Below the pieces are notes generated by a model. That model saw nothing but the letters and a program-made list of their open reading frames with translations, had not been told where the DNA came from and did no database searches. The translations under genes were made by a program, and so were the position numbers. Below, piece after piece: positions 53,127 to 61,773 of a stretch of DNA of 64,000 nucleotides. Numbering within the stretch: position 1 is the first letter of the stretch; every line of letters begins with the position of its first letter. The DNA comes from Streptomyces sp. Ag109_O5-10 (GTDB lineage: Bacteria > Actinomycetota > Actinomycetes > Streptomycetales > Streptomycetaceae). The stretch lies in NCBI RefSeq assembly GCF_900105755.1, contig NZ_FNTQ01000001.1, forward strand, positions 2,480,001 to 2,544,000, written 5' to 3'.

Positions 53127-55274
53127 TCACTGGTGTTGCGCTCGGCCGACGTCGTACACGCCGGGCACGTTGCGCATCGCGCGCATCAGGGCGGGCAGGT
53201 GGGCCGCGTCGGGGAGCTCCACGGTGTACGTGTGCCGGACACGCTGCTGGCTGGGTGGTTCCACGGTCGCCGAGACGATCTCGGCACCCTCCTGGGCCAT
53301 CGCCTCGGTGAGGTCGGCGAGCAGATGGGGCCGGCCGAACGATTCGGCGACCAGGGTGACCCGGCAGCCGCTGCTGTCGCCCCAGCTCACGGCCGTCTCG
53401 GGGCGCCCGGTGCTCTTCATGTGCGCCACCGAGGCGCACTCCACGCGGTGCACGGTGACCACTCCCCCGCGCACGGCGAAACCGGTGACCTCGTCGGGCG
53501 GTACCGGGGTGCAGCAGCCGGCGAGCCGTACGGTCGCGTCCGGGCGGTCGGTGACCACGGCGCTGGCGGTGCGGGGGGCGGTGCCGGAGGCGGGGAAGTC
53601 GGGTACGGGGCGGCTGGGGGCGGGGTCGGGCGGTTCCTCGGTGCTGTCCGGGTGGGCGGCGAGCCAGCGCTGGATGGCGATCCGGGCCGCCGCGGTGTGG
53701 GCGTGCTCCAGCCACTCCCGGGAGGGCTCGGAGGCCGGGTCCTGGCCCATCAGGAGCTGGACGGTGTCGCCGTCCGTGAGGACGGTGCTGAGGGTCGCGA
53801 GGCGGCCGTTGACGCGGGCGCCGATGCAGGCGTGGGCGTCCTCGCCGTACTGGGCGTAGGCGGCGTCGACGCAGGTGGCGCCCTCGGGGAGGCCGAGGGT
53901 GCCGCCGTCGGGGCGGAAGACGGTGATCTCGCGGTCCTGGGCGAGGTCCTCGCGCAGGGTGGACCAGAAGGTGTCGGTGTCCGGGGCGGCCTTCTGCCAG
54001 TCGAGGAGGCGGGAGAGCCAGCCGGGCCGGGTGGGGTCGGCGCGCTCGCCGTCGGCCGGGGCGGCCGCGCCGGCGGTCTCGGTGGCGGTCCCGGGTGCGG
54101 GGGTGTCGGCGGCCGGGGCGTACGGGTTGCCGAGGGCGACGACGCCGGCCTCGGCGACCTTGTGCATCTGGTGGGTGCGGATGAGGACTTCGGCGACCTG
54201 TCCGTCGGCGCGGGCGACCGCCGTGTGGAGCGACTGGTACAGGTTGAACTTCGGTACCGCGATGAAGTCCTTGAACTCCGAGACCACCGGGGTCATACAG
54301 GTGTGCAGTTCGCCGAGGACGGCGTAACAGTCCGCGTCCTCGTTGACCAGTACCAGGAGCCGGCCGAAGTCGGCGCCGCGCAGCTCGCCGCGTTTGCGGC
54401 TGACCCGGTGGACGGAGACGAAGTGCCGGGGCCGGATGAGGACTTCGGCGGGGATGTCGGCCTCGCGCAGGACCCCGCGCATCTCCTCGGCGATACCCGC
54501 GAGGGGGTCGTCGGCACGGGCCGCGTTCTCGGCGATGAGCTCCCGCGTGTGCTCGTACTCCTCGGGGTGCAGGATGGCGAAGACCAGGTCCTCCAGCTCG
54601 GTCTTGAGCGCCTGCACGCCGAGCCGTTCGGCGAGCGGGATGAGGACGTCACGGGTGACCTTGGCGATGCGCTCCTGTTTCTCGCGGCGCATCACGCCCA
54701 GGGTGCGCATGTTGTGCAGACGGTCGGCGAGCTTGATCGACATCACCCGGACGTCGCTGCCGGTGGCGACGAGCATCTTCCGGAAGGTCTCGGGCTCGGC
54801 GGCGGCCCCGTAGTCGACCTTCTCGAGTTTCGTCACCCCGTCGACCAGGTAACGGACCTCCTCGCCGAACTGTTCCCGCACCTGGTCGAGCGTCACGTCG
54901 GTGTCCTCGACGGTGTCGTGGAGCAGAGAGGCCGTCAGGGTCGTTGTCTCGGCGCCGAGTTCGGCCAGGATGAGGGTGACCGCGAGGGGGTGGGTGATGT
55001 ACGGCTCGCCGCTCTTGCGCATCTGGCCGCGGTGCGAGGACTCGGCCAGGACGTAGGCGCGGCGCAGGGGTTCGAGGTCGGCGTCGGGGTAGTGGGCGCG
55101 GTGCGCCTCGGCGACGTGGCCGATGGCGTCGGGGAGTCTGCCGCGGGCGGCGTTGCCGAGCAGCGCGGCCCGGCCAAGTCGGCGCAGGTCGATCCGGGGG
55201 CGGGCCTTCCTGCGGACCGCCGCCGCGGGCGCTCCGGGACCGGGCGTCGCAGGGTTCGTGGCCTCCGCACTCAT
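53127..55274 (-). CDS. rshA: RelA/SpoT homologue (RshA-type)
   Basis: A 715-residue (p)ppGpp metabolism protein. The HD hydrolase domain includes HRGQMRKSGEPYITHPL and ASLLHDTVEDTD, all in place. The synthetase region contains RPRHFVSVHR and NLYQSLHTAV, but the segment between differs from canonical RelA, where SIYxKM-like and catalytic residues are expected, so synthetase activity may be weak. TGS (DREITVFRPDGGTLGLPEGATCVDAAYAQYG) and C-terminal ACT domains follow. Streptomyces carries RelA separately; this is the second homologue, RshA. The ATG at 55274 has GGAGG five bases upstream. The 295-bp region before it holds a possible -10 (TAGCAT) on the minus strand but no other signal. Confidence 0.92.
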   Translation of the reverse strand: MSAEATNPATPGPGAPAAAVRRKARPRIDLRRLGRAALLGNAARGRLPDAIGHVAEAHRAHYPDADLEPLRRAYVLAESSHRGQMRKSGEPYITHPLAVTLILAELGAETTTLTASLLHDTVEDTDVTLDQVREQFGEEVRYLVDGVTKLEKVDYGAAAEPETFRKMLVATGSDVRVMSIKLADRLHNMRTLGVMRREKQERIAKVTRDVLIPLAERLGVQALKTELEDLVFAILHPEEYEHTRELIAENAARADDPLAGIAEEMRGVLREADIPAEVLIRPRHFVSVHRVSRKRGELRGADFGRLLVLVNEDADCYAVLGELHTCMTPVVSEFKDFIAVPKFNLYQSLHTAVARADGQVAEVLIRTHQMHKVAEAGVVALGNPYAPAADTPAPGTATETAGAAAPADGERADPTRPGWLSRLLDWQKAAPDTDTFWSTLREDLAQDREITVFRPDGGTLGLPEGATCVDAAYAQYGEDAHACIGARVNGRLATLSTVLTDGDTVQLLMGQDPASEPSREWLEHAHTAAARIAIQRWLAAHPDSTEEPPDPAPSRPVPDFPASGTAPRTASAVVTDRPDATVRLAGCCTPVPPDEVTGFAVRGGVVTVHRVECASVAHMKSTGRPETAVSWGDSSGCRVTLVAESFGRPHLLADLTEAMAQEGAEIVSATVEPPSQQRVRHTYTVELPDAAHLPALMRAMRNVPGVYDVGRAQHQ

Positions 55275-55569
55275 GGGCACCTCCGGCTCGTGGACCGGTG
55301 GACGGGGCCCCAGGGCATACGAGGCTCAGGGATTGGCGACGTTCCCCCGTCCGTGCCGGTGCTTGATGCTATCGAGCCCATCGCGCCCGATTGACCGGCT
55401 CCCGCCCAGCGTGAAACGGATCACCCAATCGAGCGACGATTTCGAGGTTTACGATTTTGCGCCACCTGTTCGGGGGGTGGCCGACGTTTCTCGCCAGGGG
55501 CGGCAACGCGGGCCGTGGATCCAGGTGTTGGAGGACGGCCCTGACCTCGGTTCCCGACCTGCGGCCGAC

Positions 55570-56433
55570 TCAGCGGACGGCGTTTTCCAGCCACTCGGTG
55601 TCGATCTCGCCCGTGGCGACAATCACTGCGGGGCCGGTCATCTCGATCTCGCCGTCGGGCCGCTCGGTGATGACGAGCCGTCCGCCGGGCACGTCCACGG
55701 TGTACGTGGCCGGGGTGCCGGTGACCGAGGGGTCGGCGCCGTCGCGGCGGGCCGCGGCCACGGCGACGGCGCAGGCGCCGGTGCCGCAGGAGCGGGTCTC
55801 ACCGGAGCCGCGCTCGTGCACGCGCATCGCGACGTGGCGGGGGCCGCGGTCGGCGACGAACTCGACGTTGACCCCTTCGGGGTAGGCCGACGGGGGGCTG
55901 AAGGGGGGCGGGGTGTGGAGGTCGCCGGCGTCGGCGAGGTCCTCGACGAAGGCGACGGCGTGCGGGTTGCCCATGTTCACGTTCCGCGCCGGCCAGGTGC
56001 GGTCGCCGACGCTCACGGCCACGTCCCCCTCGGGGAGGCGGGCGCTGCCCATGCCGACGGTGACGTCTCCGTCCTTCGCGATGTGCACGGTCTTGACGCC
56101 GCCGCGGGTGGCGACGGTGAGGTCGCCCTCCGTGACGTGGCCGGCGTGCTGGAGGTAGCGGGCGAAGACGCGGACGCCGTTGCCGCACATCTCGGCGACC
56201 GAGCCGTCGCCGTTGCGGTAGTCCATGAACCACTCGGCGTCGGCGGCCATCCCCTTGGCCTCGGGGTGCGCGGCGGACCGTACGACGTGCAGCACGCCGT
56301 CGGCACCGATGCCGGCGCGGCGGTCGCAGAGGGCGGCTACGGCGGCCGGGGTGAGGTCCAGGGCGTTGTCGGGGTCCGGGACGATCACGAAGTCGTTCTC
56401 GGTGCCGTGGCCCTTGAGGAAGGGGATGCTCAT
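55570..56433 (-). CDS. dapF: Diaminopimelate epimerase
   Basis: A 287-residue epimerase converting LL- to meso-diaminopimelate for peptidoglycan and lysine. The two catalytic cysteines are in EMCGNGVRVFARY and in ETRSCGTGACAVA. The opening FLKGHGTENDFVIV is standard. Streptomyces uses LL-DAP in the wall, so the epimerase mainly serves lysine synthesis; this is general knowledge rather than visible here. Confidence 0.97.
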   Translation of the reverse strand: MSIPFLKGHGTENDFVIVPDPDNALDLTPAAVAALCDRRAGIGADGVLHVVRSAAHPEAKGMAADAEWFMDYRNGDGSVAEMCGNGVRVFARYLQHAGHVTEGDLTVATRGGVKTVHIAKDGDVTVGMGSARLPEGDVAVSVGDRTWPARNVNMGNPHAVAFVEDLADAGDLHTPPPFSPPSAYPEGVNVEFVADRGPRHVAMRVHERGSGETRSCGTGACAVAVAAARRDGADPSVTGTPATYTVDVPGGRLVITERPDGEIEMTGPAVIVATGEIDTEWLENAVR

Positions 56434-56500
56434 TCTTCGAGGGTAAGGGAGGGGGGAGGGGTGGTCCGGCGGTGGTTCGGGTGCGGGCTCGGTGGGGGCT

Positions 56501-56534
56501 GGTCGCGCAGTTCCCCGCGCCCCTTACGGGGCGC
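56501..56534. repeat. Interspersed Streptomyces repeat, copy 2, with hairpin
   Basis: Contains CGCAGTTCCCCGCGCC (56506-56521, same as 49750-49765) followed by GCGCCCC-TTAC-GGGGCGC (56517-56534), a 7-bp stem that can act as a terminator for the leftward gene ending at 56568. Just beyond, TACGTCAGCGCAGGC is duplicated (near 56549 and 56564), a small duplication of that gene's 3' end. Confidence 0.6.
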
Positions 56535-56567
56535 TTCCAGCGAGGTGTACGTCAGCGCAGGCTTACG

Positions 56568-57083
56568 TCAGCGCAGGCGTGCCACGCGCCATACCGCCAG
56601 GACGACCACGATCGCCACCAGGACCACGTATCCGATCACCACGCGCCAGTCGGGCCTGCGGCCCGAGCCCCGTGCCGGGAGGCCGGGCCACGTGTAACCG
56701 ACCTTCCGCGCGGCCATCATTCCCCAGCCGGCCGCGCAGGAGCAGATCAGCAGGCCCAGCATGGCGATCACCGCGCCGCTGTCGCCGAAGTCGAAGGCCA
56801 GCGGGAAGGCGAACATCAGGGAGCCGACCGCGGCCAGGCCGACGATGGGGGCGAGCTGCCACAGGCGCAGGCGGCGCTGCGGGCGGAGCTCGACCTCGAC
56901 CTCGGGACCGCTCGCGAACATCTCCTCCGGCTCGGGGCCGTCGGCGGTGACGCCGCCGCCCACCGTGTCGTCCGGACCGTCCGGCGAGAGTCGCCCCTCA
57001 CCCTCGTCGTCGGCACCCGGTTCCAGGGCCTCGACGGCGACGTGCTCGGTGTCGTGTGCGGTGTCGCGAGGGCCGGCCTCCAT
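56568..57083 (-). CDS. Hypothetical membrane protein
   Basis: About 171 residues. The N-terminal 65 are acidic (HDTEHVAVEALEPGADDEGEG). Three hydrophobic segments follow: LAPIVGLAAVGSLMFAFPLAF, AVIAMLGLLICSCAAGWGMMA and VVIGYVVLVAIVVVLAVW. No named family recognised. The ATG at 57083 or the GTG two codons earlier (closer to GGGAGGG) is the start. It lies between miaA and dapF on the same strand and may share their transcript. Confidence 0.8.
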   Translation of the reverse strand: MEAGPRDTAHDTEHVAVEALEPGADDEGEGRLSPDGPDDTVGGGVTADGPEPEEMFASGPEVEVELRPQRRLRLWQLAPIVGLAAVGSLMFAFPLAFDFGDSGAVIAMLGLLICSCAAGWGMMAARKVGYTWPGLPARGSGRRPDWRVVIGYVVLVAIVVVLAVWRVARLR

Positions 57084-57190
57084 CGCCACGCGCCCTCCCA
57101 ACCTAGGACTCCACTTGCGATCGAAGCTCGATGATGGCACGGCGCCGGAGGCCTCGATGACCGGTGGCGCATCCCGATGCCATGACGTGA

Positions 57191-58129
57191 TCAGGCTGTG
57201 ACCGGTCGTTCGACCAACGCCAGGGCCTGCCGCGGAAGTTCTTCACGGTCCGCCGCGGCCCCACTCAACCAGTGCACCCGGGGGTCGCGCCTGAACCATG
57301 AATCCTGGCGGCGCGCGAAGCGCTTGGTGGCACGGACGGTCTCCGCCCGGGCTTCCGCTTCGGTGCGCTCGCCGGCGAGCGCCGCCAGGACCTGCTGGTA
57401 GCCGAGGGCGCGCGAGGCCGTGCGTCCCTCGCGCAGCCCGTGCGCCTCCAGTGCGCGCACCTCGGCCACGAGTCCGGCCTCCCACATCCGGTCGACGCGC
57501 AGCGCGATGCGCTCGTCGAGTTCGGGGCGGGCCACGTCGACGCCGATCTGGACGGTGTCGTAGACCGAGTCGTGGCCGGGCAGGTTGGCGGTGAAGGGAC
57601 GCCCGGTGATCTCGATCACCTCCAGTGCGCGGACGATACGGCGGCCGTTGCTGGGCAGGATCGCGCGGCCCGCCTCCGGGTCGGCGGCGGACAGCCGGGC
57701 GTGCAGGGCGCCGGAACCGCGCAGGGCGAGTTCGTCCTCCAGGCGGGCCCTGACCTCGGGGTCGGTGCCGGGGAACTCCAGGTTGTCGATGGCGCCGCGG
57801 ACGTACAGCCCGCTGCCGCCGACCAGGATCGGCCAGCGGCCCTCGGCTAGCAGGGCATCGATGCGGGCGCGGGCGAGCCGCTGGTACTCGGCGACGGAGG
57901 CGGTGACGGTCACGTCCCAGATGTCGAGCAGGTGGTGCGGGACGCCGGCGCGCTCCCCGGGCGTCAGCTTGGCGGTGCCGATGTCCATCCCCCGGTACAG
58001 CTGCATGGAGTCGGCGTTGACGACCTCGCCGCCGAGACGCTGGGCCAGGAAGACGCCGAGGTCGGATTTTCCGGCCGCGGTGGGGCCGACGACGGCGATG
58101 ACACGGGGGGCGAGGGGTGCGCTGCTCAC
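57191..58129 (-). CDS. miaA: tRNA dimethylallyltransferase
   Basis: A 312-residue enzyme adding the dimethylallyl group to A37 of tRNAs reading UNN codons. The P-loop is GPTAAGKSDL; NADSMQLYRGMDIGTAK, HHLLDIWDVT, LVGGSGLYVRGAID and SRALGYQQ are family blocks, and RRQDSWFRRD closes the core. The GTG at 58129 is set by homology. The product is the substrate for MiaB, encoded 2 kb away on the same strand, with four genes between. Confidence 0.97.
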   Translation of the reverse strand: MSSAPLAPRVIAVVGPTAAGKSDLGVFLAQRLGGEVVNADSMQLYRGMDIGTAKLTPGERAGVPHHLLDIWDVTVTASVAEYQRLARARIDALLAEGRWPILVGGSGLYVRGAIDNLEFPGTDPEVRARLEDELALRGSGALHARLSAADPEAGRAILPSNGRRIVRALEVIEITGRPFTANLPGHDSVYDTVQIGVDVARPELDERIALRVDRMWEAGLVAEVRALEAHGLREGRTASRALGYQQVLAALAGERTEAEARAETVRATKRFARRQDSWFRRDPRVHWLSGAAADREELPRQALALVERPVTA

Positions 58130-58311
58130 CGCACCAGTCTCGCAAACCTCGCAGGCGGCTCTCGAACGAGTTACGTGACGGAGCGTGTCCGGCTTCGTTG
58201 CCCGTTGGGAGGTCCCGCCACCGCCGCCGAGAGGCCGCGACCGGTCCGGCGCAATCGGACGCACCGGGGTCACGCGGGATTTCGCTCGCACGAGTAACGT
58301 ATGGAGTTGGT

Positions 58312-58620
58312 ATGGGCGTTTTTGCACGGTTCTTTGGGAAGAAGCAGAAGGCGTCGGAAGAGCCGAGGACCCCGGAAGAGCCGGAGGTCAAGGCGTCGGC
58401 AGCTGCCGAGCCCGAGGGGCCCGCACCGGAGAACGCCGCGCAGGAGGCGGCCGAGGCCGAGGCCGCGCCGAAGGGTTCCGGCGAGGACGACGGCCGGGAC
58501 GCGGACGCGCGGACGGAGCCGGACTGCGCCGGGGCCGCCGCCGACAACACCGAGATCCCCAAGCAGCAGTCCGCCAAGGAGGCCGCCGACAACGAGGCCG
58601 GCGAGGACGCCCGGACATAA
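58312..58620 (+). CDS. Small acidic Ala/Glu-rich protein
   Basis: A 102-residue protein beginning MGVFARFFGKKQK, a short amphipathic basic head, followed by an acidic Ala/Glu/Pro-rich and probably disordered tail. GGAG lies eight bases before the ATG. Streptomyces orthologues have been labelled 'gliding motility protein' without functional support that I know of. It lies 34 bp before the next small gene, so the two are likely cotranscribed. Confidence 0.75.
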   Translation: MGVFARFFGKKQKASEEPRTPEEPEVKASAAAEPEGPAPENAAQEAAEAEAAPKGSGEDDGRDADARTEPDCAGAAADNTEIPKQQSAKEAADNEAGEDART

Positions 58621-58654
58621 CGGTCCGCGAGGGGAAGCCATAGGGAAGGTAACC

Positions 58655-58942
58655 ATGGGTCTTTTGGACAATTTGAAGGCCAAGCTCGCCCCGGCCAAGG
58701 ACAAGGCCTCTCACTTCGCGCAGCAGCACGAGGACAAGGTCGACAAGCTCCAGCACGGCATCGACAAGGCCGCGCGGGTCGTCGACGAGAAGACCAAGGG
58801 CAAGTACAGCGACAAGATCCAGACGGGTACGGGCAGGGCCAAGGGCGCCATGGACCGGTTCGTGCACCCGGACGCCATGGGCGGTACGACGCCCGGCCCC
58901 ACCGCCCCGACCCGGCCGGAGGGGCCGCCGTCGGCTTCCTGA
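58655..58942 (+). CDS. MT0933/Rv0909-like small helical protein (antitoxin family)
   Basis: A 95-residue protein. The first 70 residues are helical with Lys/Asp heptads (LLDNLKAKLAPAKDKASHFAQQHEDKVDKLQHGIDKAARVVDEKTKGKYSDKIQTG), the pattern of the MT0933-like family named as antitoxins. The tail is Pro/Gly-rich. GGGAAGG precedes the ATG. No toxin gene is adjacent; the acidic protein upstream does not resemble one, so the antitoxin role is doubtful. Confidence 0.85.
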   Translation: MGLLDNLKAKLAPAKDKASHFAQQHEDKVDKLQHGIDKAARVVDEKTKGKYSDKIQTGTGRAKGAMDRFVHPDAMGGTTPGPTAPTRPEGPPSAS

Positions 58943-58966
58943 GCCGGGCGGGTCCCGGAGCAGATC

Positions 58967-59006
58967 GGCGGACGGCCGAGAGTCACCCGACTCCCGGCCG
59001 TCCGCC
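58967..59006. terminator. Strong hairpin after the small helical genes
   Basis: GGCGGACGGCCG and CGGCCGTCCGCC form a perfect 12-bp stem, with AGTC/GACT extending it inside the loop. It starts 25 bp after the stop at 58942. Confidence 0.75.
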
Positions 59007-59110
59007 GTTCCGGCGGGCGTTCACCCGTTCCGGCGGGCGTTCACCCGTTCCGGCGGGCCTTCATCCGTTCCGGCAGGCCTTCACCCGTTCCGGCAGGCCT
59101 TCACCCGTTC
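59001..59110. repeat. 20-bp tandem repeat, about five units
   Basis: Units of TCACCCGTTCCGGCGGGCGT (later units with CAGGCCT) run from about 59001 to 59110. They fill the gap between the terminator and the stop of the leftward gene at 59128 and could affect its 3' end. Confidence 0.8.
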
Positions 59111-59127
59111 CAGGGCCTTGATCCCGT

Positions 59128-59841
59128 TCAGGACCAGGTCGCCACCAGGTAGCAGACGCCGTACGGCGCGTCGTCGTAGAGGAGCGCTCCGGCGAGGTCC
59201 GCGTCCTCGGCCGCGCCGGCCAGGACCTGCCAGGGGGCGCGGCCAGCGGCCTTGAGCTGGTACGCCAGGTCGGCGTCGAGGGCCTTGATCGCCTCGATGT
59301 CGGCCGCGCCGAGCGCCCGGGCGGCCTCGGCGTCGAAGGGGGCCGCCCGTTCGTCGAGGTAGCCCGGCGCCTTGAGGGTGCGGCAGGCGCTGGCGTCGCC
59401 CATGACCAGCATCGCCACGCGTGCGGCCCGGCCGGCGATCTCCCGGCCGGCCTGGACACACCGCTCGGCCTCCAGCGGTTCGCCGACGCCGAGCCCCTCG
59501 ATGGGGGCGTCGGCCCAGCCGGTGCGCTCCAGCAGCCAGGCGCCGACGGCGAGCGAGGGCGGCAGCTCGCGCCCGCCGACCGCCTCCGGACCGCCGCCCA
59601 GCCGTACGTCGACCTCGGCCCCGAAGCCCCGGAACGTGCCCCTGCTGCCCTGCGGGAACGCACCCCGCCCCGACCGTTCGGCGGGGCCCACCACCACCAG
59701 CAGGTCGGGCCGGGCGGCGGCGAGCACCCCGAGCGCGTCTGCGCAGGCGGCACGCGCGGCGTCCAGCTCGGGCGCGGCTCCCGCGGCGACCTCGGGGACG
59801 AGGACGGGCGGACAGGGGCAGACTGCTGCTGCGACAAGCAT
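59128..59841 (-). CDS. Class III extradiol dioxygenase subunit B-like protein
   Basis: A 237-residue protein. It opens MLVAAAVCPCPPVLVPEV, with LLVVVGPAERSG and VAMLVMGDASACRTLKAPGYLD further on, similar to the LigB-like fold of extradiol dioxygenases. The usual iron-binding histidines are not evident (the first would be expected near CPCPP and in a GSGNLSH-like position), so it may not be an active dioxygenase. Actinobacterial homologues sit next to miaB, as here, but their role is unknown to me. Confidence 0.8.
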   Translation of the reverse strand: MLVAAAVCPCPPVLVPEVAAGAAPELDAARAACADALGVLAAARPDLLVVVGPAERSGRGAFPQGSRGTFRGFGAEVDVRLGGGPEAVGGRELPPSLAVGAWLLERTGWADAPIEGLGVGEPLEAERCVQAGREIAGRAARVAMLVMGDASACRTLKAPGYLDERAAPFDAEAARALGAADIEAIKALDADLAYQLKAAGRAPWQVLAGAAEDADLAGALLYDDAPYGVCYLVATWS

Positions 59842-59851
59842 GATCGGCAGC

Positions 59852-60142
59852 CTACTGCTGGTAAACGGGCGCGGGACCGCTGCTCCACGCCAGTTCCGCC
59901 AGCCGGTAGAACACCCGCCACGTGGACATCAAGCCGTTGATGTGGACGTAGTACGCGTCCCCGTCCCCCATCCGGAACACCTCACGGCGCTGCTGGCGCA
60001 GGCCACGGCGTGGCATGTGGGTGCAGGCGACCTCGTAGAGGGTGGCCCGGGCCTGCTCCGGGGTGCTCTCGAAGCGGGTGACCTCCTCGACCCGGTGCTG
60101 CTCCCCGGTCCCGAACTGCACGACCACCACCCAGCGCGCCAT
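59852..60142 (-). CDS. Small conserved hypothetical protein
   Basis: A 96-residue protein, MARWVVVVQFGTGEQHRVEEVTRFE.., with mixed alpha/beta character and a basic middle (HMPRRGLRQQRREVFRMGDG). No family name recognised. It lies 10 bp upstream of the dioxygenase-like gene and 43 bp downstream of miaB on the same strand, so it is probably in their operon. Confidence 0.85.
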   Translation of the reverse strand: MARWVVVVQFGTGEQHRVEEVTRFESTPEQARATLYEVACTHMPRRGLRQQRREVFRMGDGDAYYVHINGLMSTWRVFYRLAELAWSSGPAPVYQQ

Positions 60143-60185
60143 GCTCCGCCCCCGCTCCTGATCGCCCCGAGGAGTATGGCGCGTC

Positions 60186-61712
60186 TCAGTGCGCCGCGCA
60201 GCCTCCGGTCGCCACCGGCAGCGGCTCCGGCACGCCGATCTTCGGCAGCCCCAGCAGCACGCCCGCCGGCTTGGCGGCCTCGGCCGCGTTCCGCTTCTCC
60301 CAGGCGTCGCCGGCGCGGGTGCGCCGGACGCCGAGCACCGGGCCCTCGGCGAGGAGGTGGTGCGGGGCGGCGTAGGTGATCTCGACCGTGACGACGTCGC
60401 CGGGGCGGACGTCCTGGTCGGGCTTGGTGAAGTGGACCAGGCGGTTGTCGGGGGCGCGGCCGGAGAGGCGGTGGGTGGCGCCGTCCTTGCGGCCCTCGCC
60501 CTCGGCGACCATCAGGTCGAGCGTCCGGCCGACCTGCTTCTTGTTCTCGTCCCAGGAGATCTCCTCCTGGAGGGCGACGAGACGCTCGTAGCGCGCCTGG
60601 ACGACCTCCTTGGGGACCTGGTTCTCCATGGTCGCGGCGGGGGTGCCGGGCCGCTTGGAGTACTGGAAGGTGAAGGCCTGCGTGAAGCGGGCCTCGCGCA
60701 CGGCGTGCATCGTCTGCTCGAAGTCCTCCTCGGTCTCGCCGGGGAAGCCCACGATGATGTCGGTGGTGATGGCGGCGTGCGGGATGGCGGCCCGCACCTT
60801 CTCGATGATCCCGAGGTAGCGCTCCTGCCGGTACGAGCGGCGCATCGCCTTCAGGACGGTGTCCGAGCCGGACTGCATCGGCATGTGCAGCTGCGGCATC
60901 ACGTTCGGGGTCTCGGCCATGGCCGCGATCACGTCGTCGGTGAAGTCACGCGGGTGCGGGGAGGTGAACCGGACCCGCTCCAGGCCCTCGATGGTCCCGC
61001 AGGCCCGCAGCAGCTTGCTGAAGGCCTCGCGGTCGCCGATGTCGGAGCCGTAGGCGTTGACGTTCTGGCCGAGCAGCGTGATCTCGGAGACGCCCTCGGC
61101 GACCAGGGCCTCGATCTCGGCGAGGATGTCCCCGGTGCGGCGGTCCTTCTCCTTGCCGCGCAGGGCCGGGACGATGCAGAAGGTGCAGGTGTTGTTGCAG
61201 CCGACGGAGATCGACACCCACGCCGCGTAGGCGCTCTCCCGGCGGGTCGGCAGGGTGGAGGGGAACGCCTCCAGCGACTCCGCGATCTCCACCTGGGCCT
61301 CTTCCTGGACCCGAGCGCGCTCCAGCAGGACCGGCAGCTTGCCGATGTTGTGCGTACCGAAGACGACGTCGACCCAGGGCGCCTTCTTCACGATGGTGTC
61401 GCGGTCCTTCTGCGCCAGGCACCCGCCGACCGCGATCTGCATGCCGGGACGGGACGCCTTCCTCGGCGCGAGCCGCCCGAGGTTGCCGTAGAGCCGGTTG
61501 TCGGCGTTCTCCCGGACCGCGCAGGTGTTGAACACGACCACGTCGGCGTCCCCGTCGGCCCCCTCGGGGGCGCGCACGTACCCGGCGTCCTCCAGCAGCC
61601 CGGACAATCGCTCGGAGTCGTGGACGTTCATCTGGCACCCGTAAGTGCGCACTTCGTATGTCCTGGGTGCCTGAACGTCCACTACCGGGCTCCGGTCGCT
61701 GCTGATGGTCAT
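60186..61712 (-). CDS. miaB: tRNA-i6A37 methylthiotransferase
   Basis: A 508-residue radical-SAM enzyme that adds the 2-methylthio group to i6A37 of tRNA. The N-terminal domain has three cysteines for the auxiliary cluster ([23 protein letters not shown]). The radical-SAM CxxxCxxC is [14 protein letters not shown], and a TRAM domain occupies the C-terminus. Length is normal. It acts on the product of MiaA. Confidence 0.97.
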   Translation of the reverse strand: MTISSDRSPVVDVQAPRTYEVRTYGCQMNVHDSERLSGLLEDAGYVRAPEGADGDADVVVFNTCAVRENADNRLYGNLGRLAPRKASRPGMQIAVGGCLAQKDRDTIVKKAPWVDVVFGTHNIGKLPVLLERARVQEEAQVEIAESLEAFPSTLPTRRESAYAAWVSISVGCNNTCTFCIVPALRGKEKDRRTGDILAEIEALVAEGVSEITLLGQNVNAYGSDIGDREAFSKLLRACGTIEGLERVRFTSPHPRDFTDDVIAAMAETPNVMPQLHMPMQSGSDTVLKAMRRSYRQERYLGIIEKVRAAIPHAAITTDIIVGFPGETEEDFEQTMHAVREARFTQAFTFQYSKRPGTPAATMENQVPKEVVQARYERLVALQEEISWDENKKQVGRTLDLMVAEGEGRKDGATHRLSGRAPDNRLVHFTKPDQDVRPGDVVTVEITYAAPHHLLAEGPVLGVRRTRAGDAWEKRNAAEAAKPAGVLLGLPKIGVPEPLPVATGGCAAH

Positions 61713-61773
61713 GGGTCAAGGGTAGGCGGTCCCCGGAGACCGCTGCCCCGGCCCTTGCGGCGGGGCCGCGCCG

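Noticed and set aside
53133..55394. 753-codon plus-strand frame antisense to rshA
   Set aside because: No domains, and rshA has all its family domains in the opposite frame.
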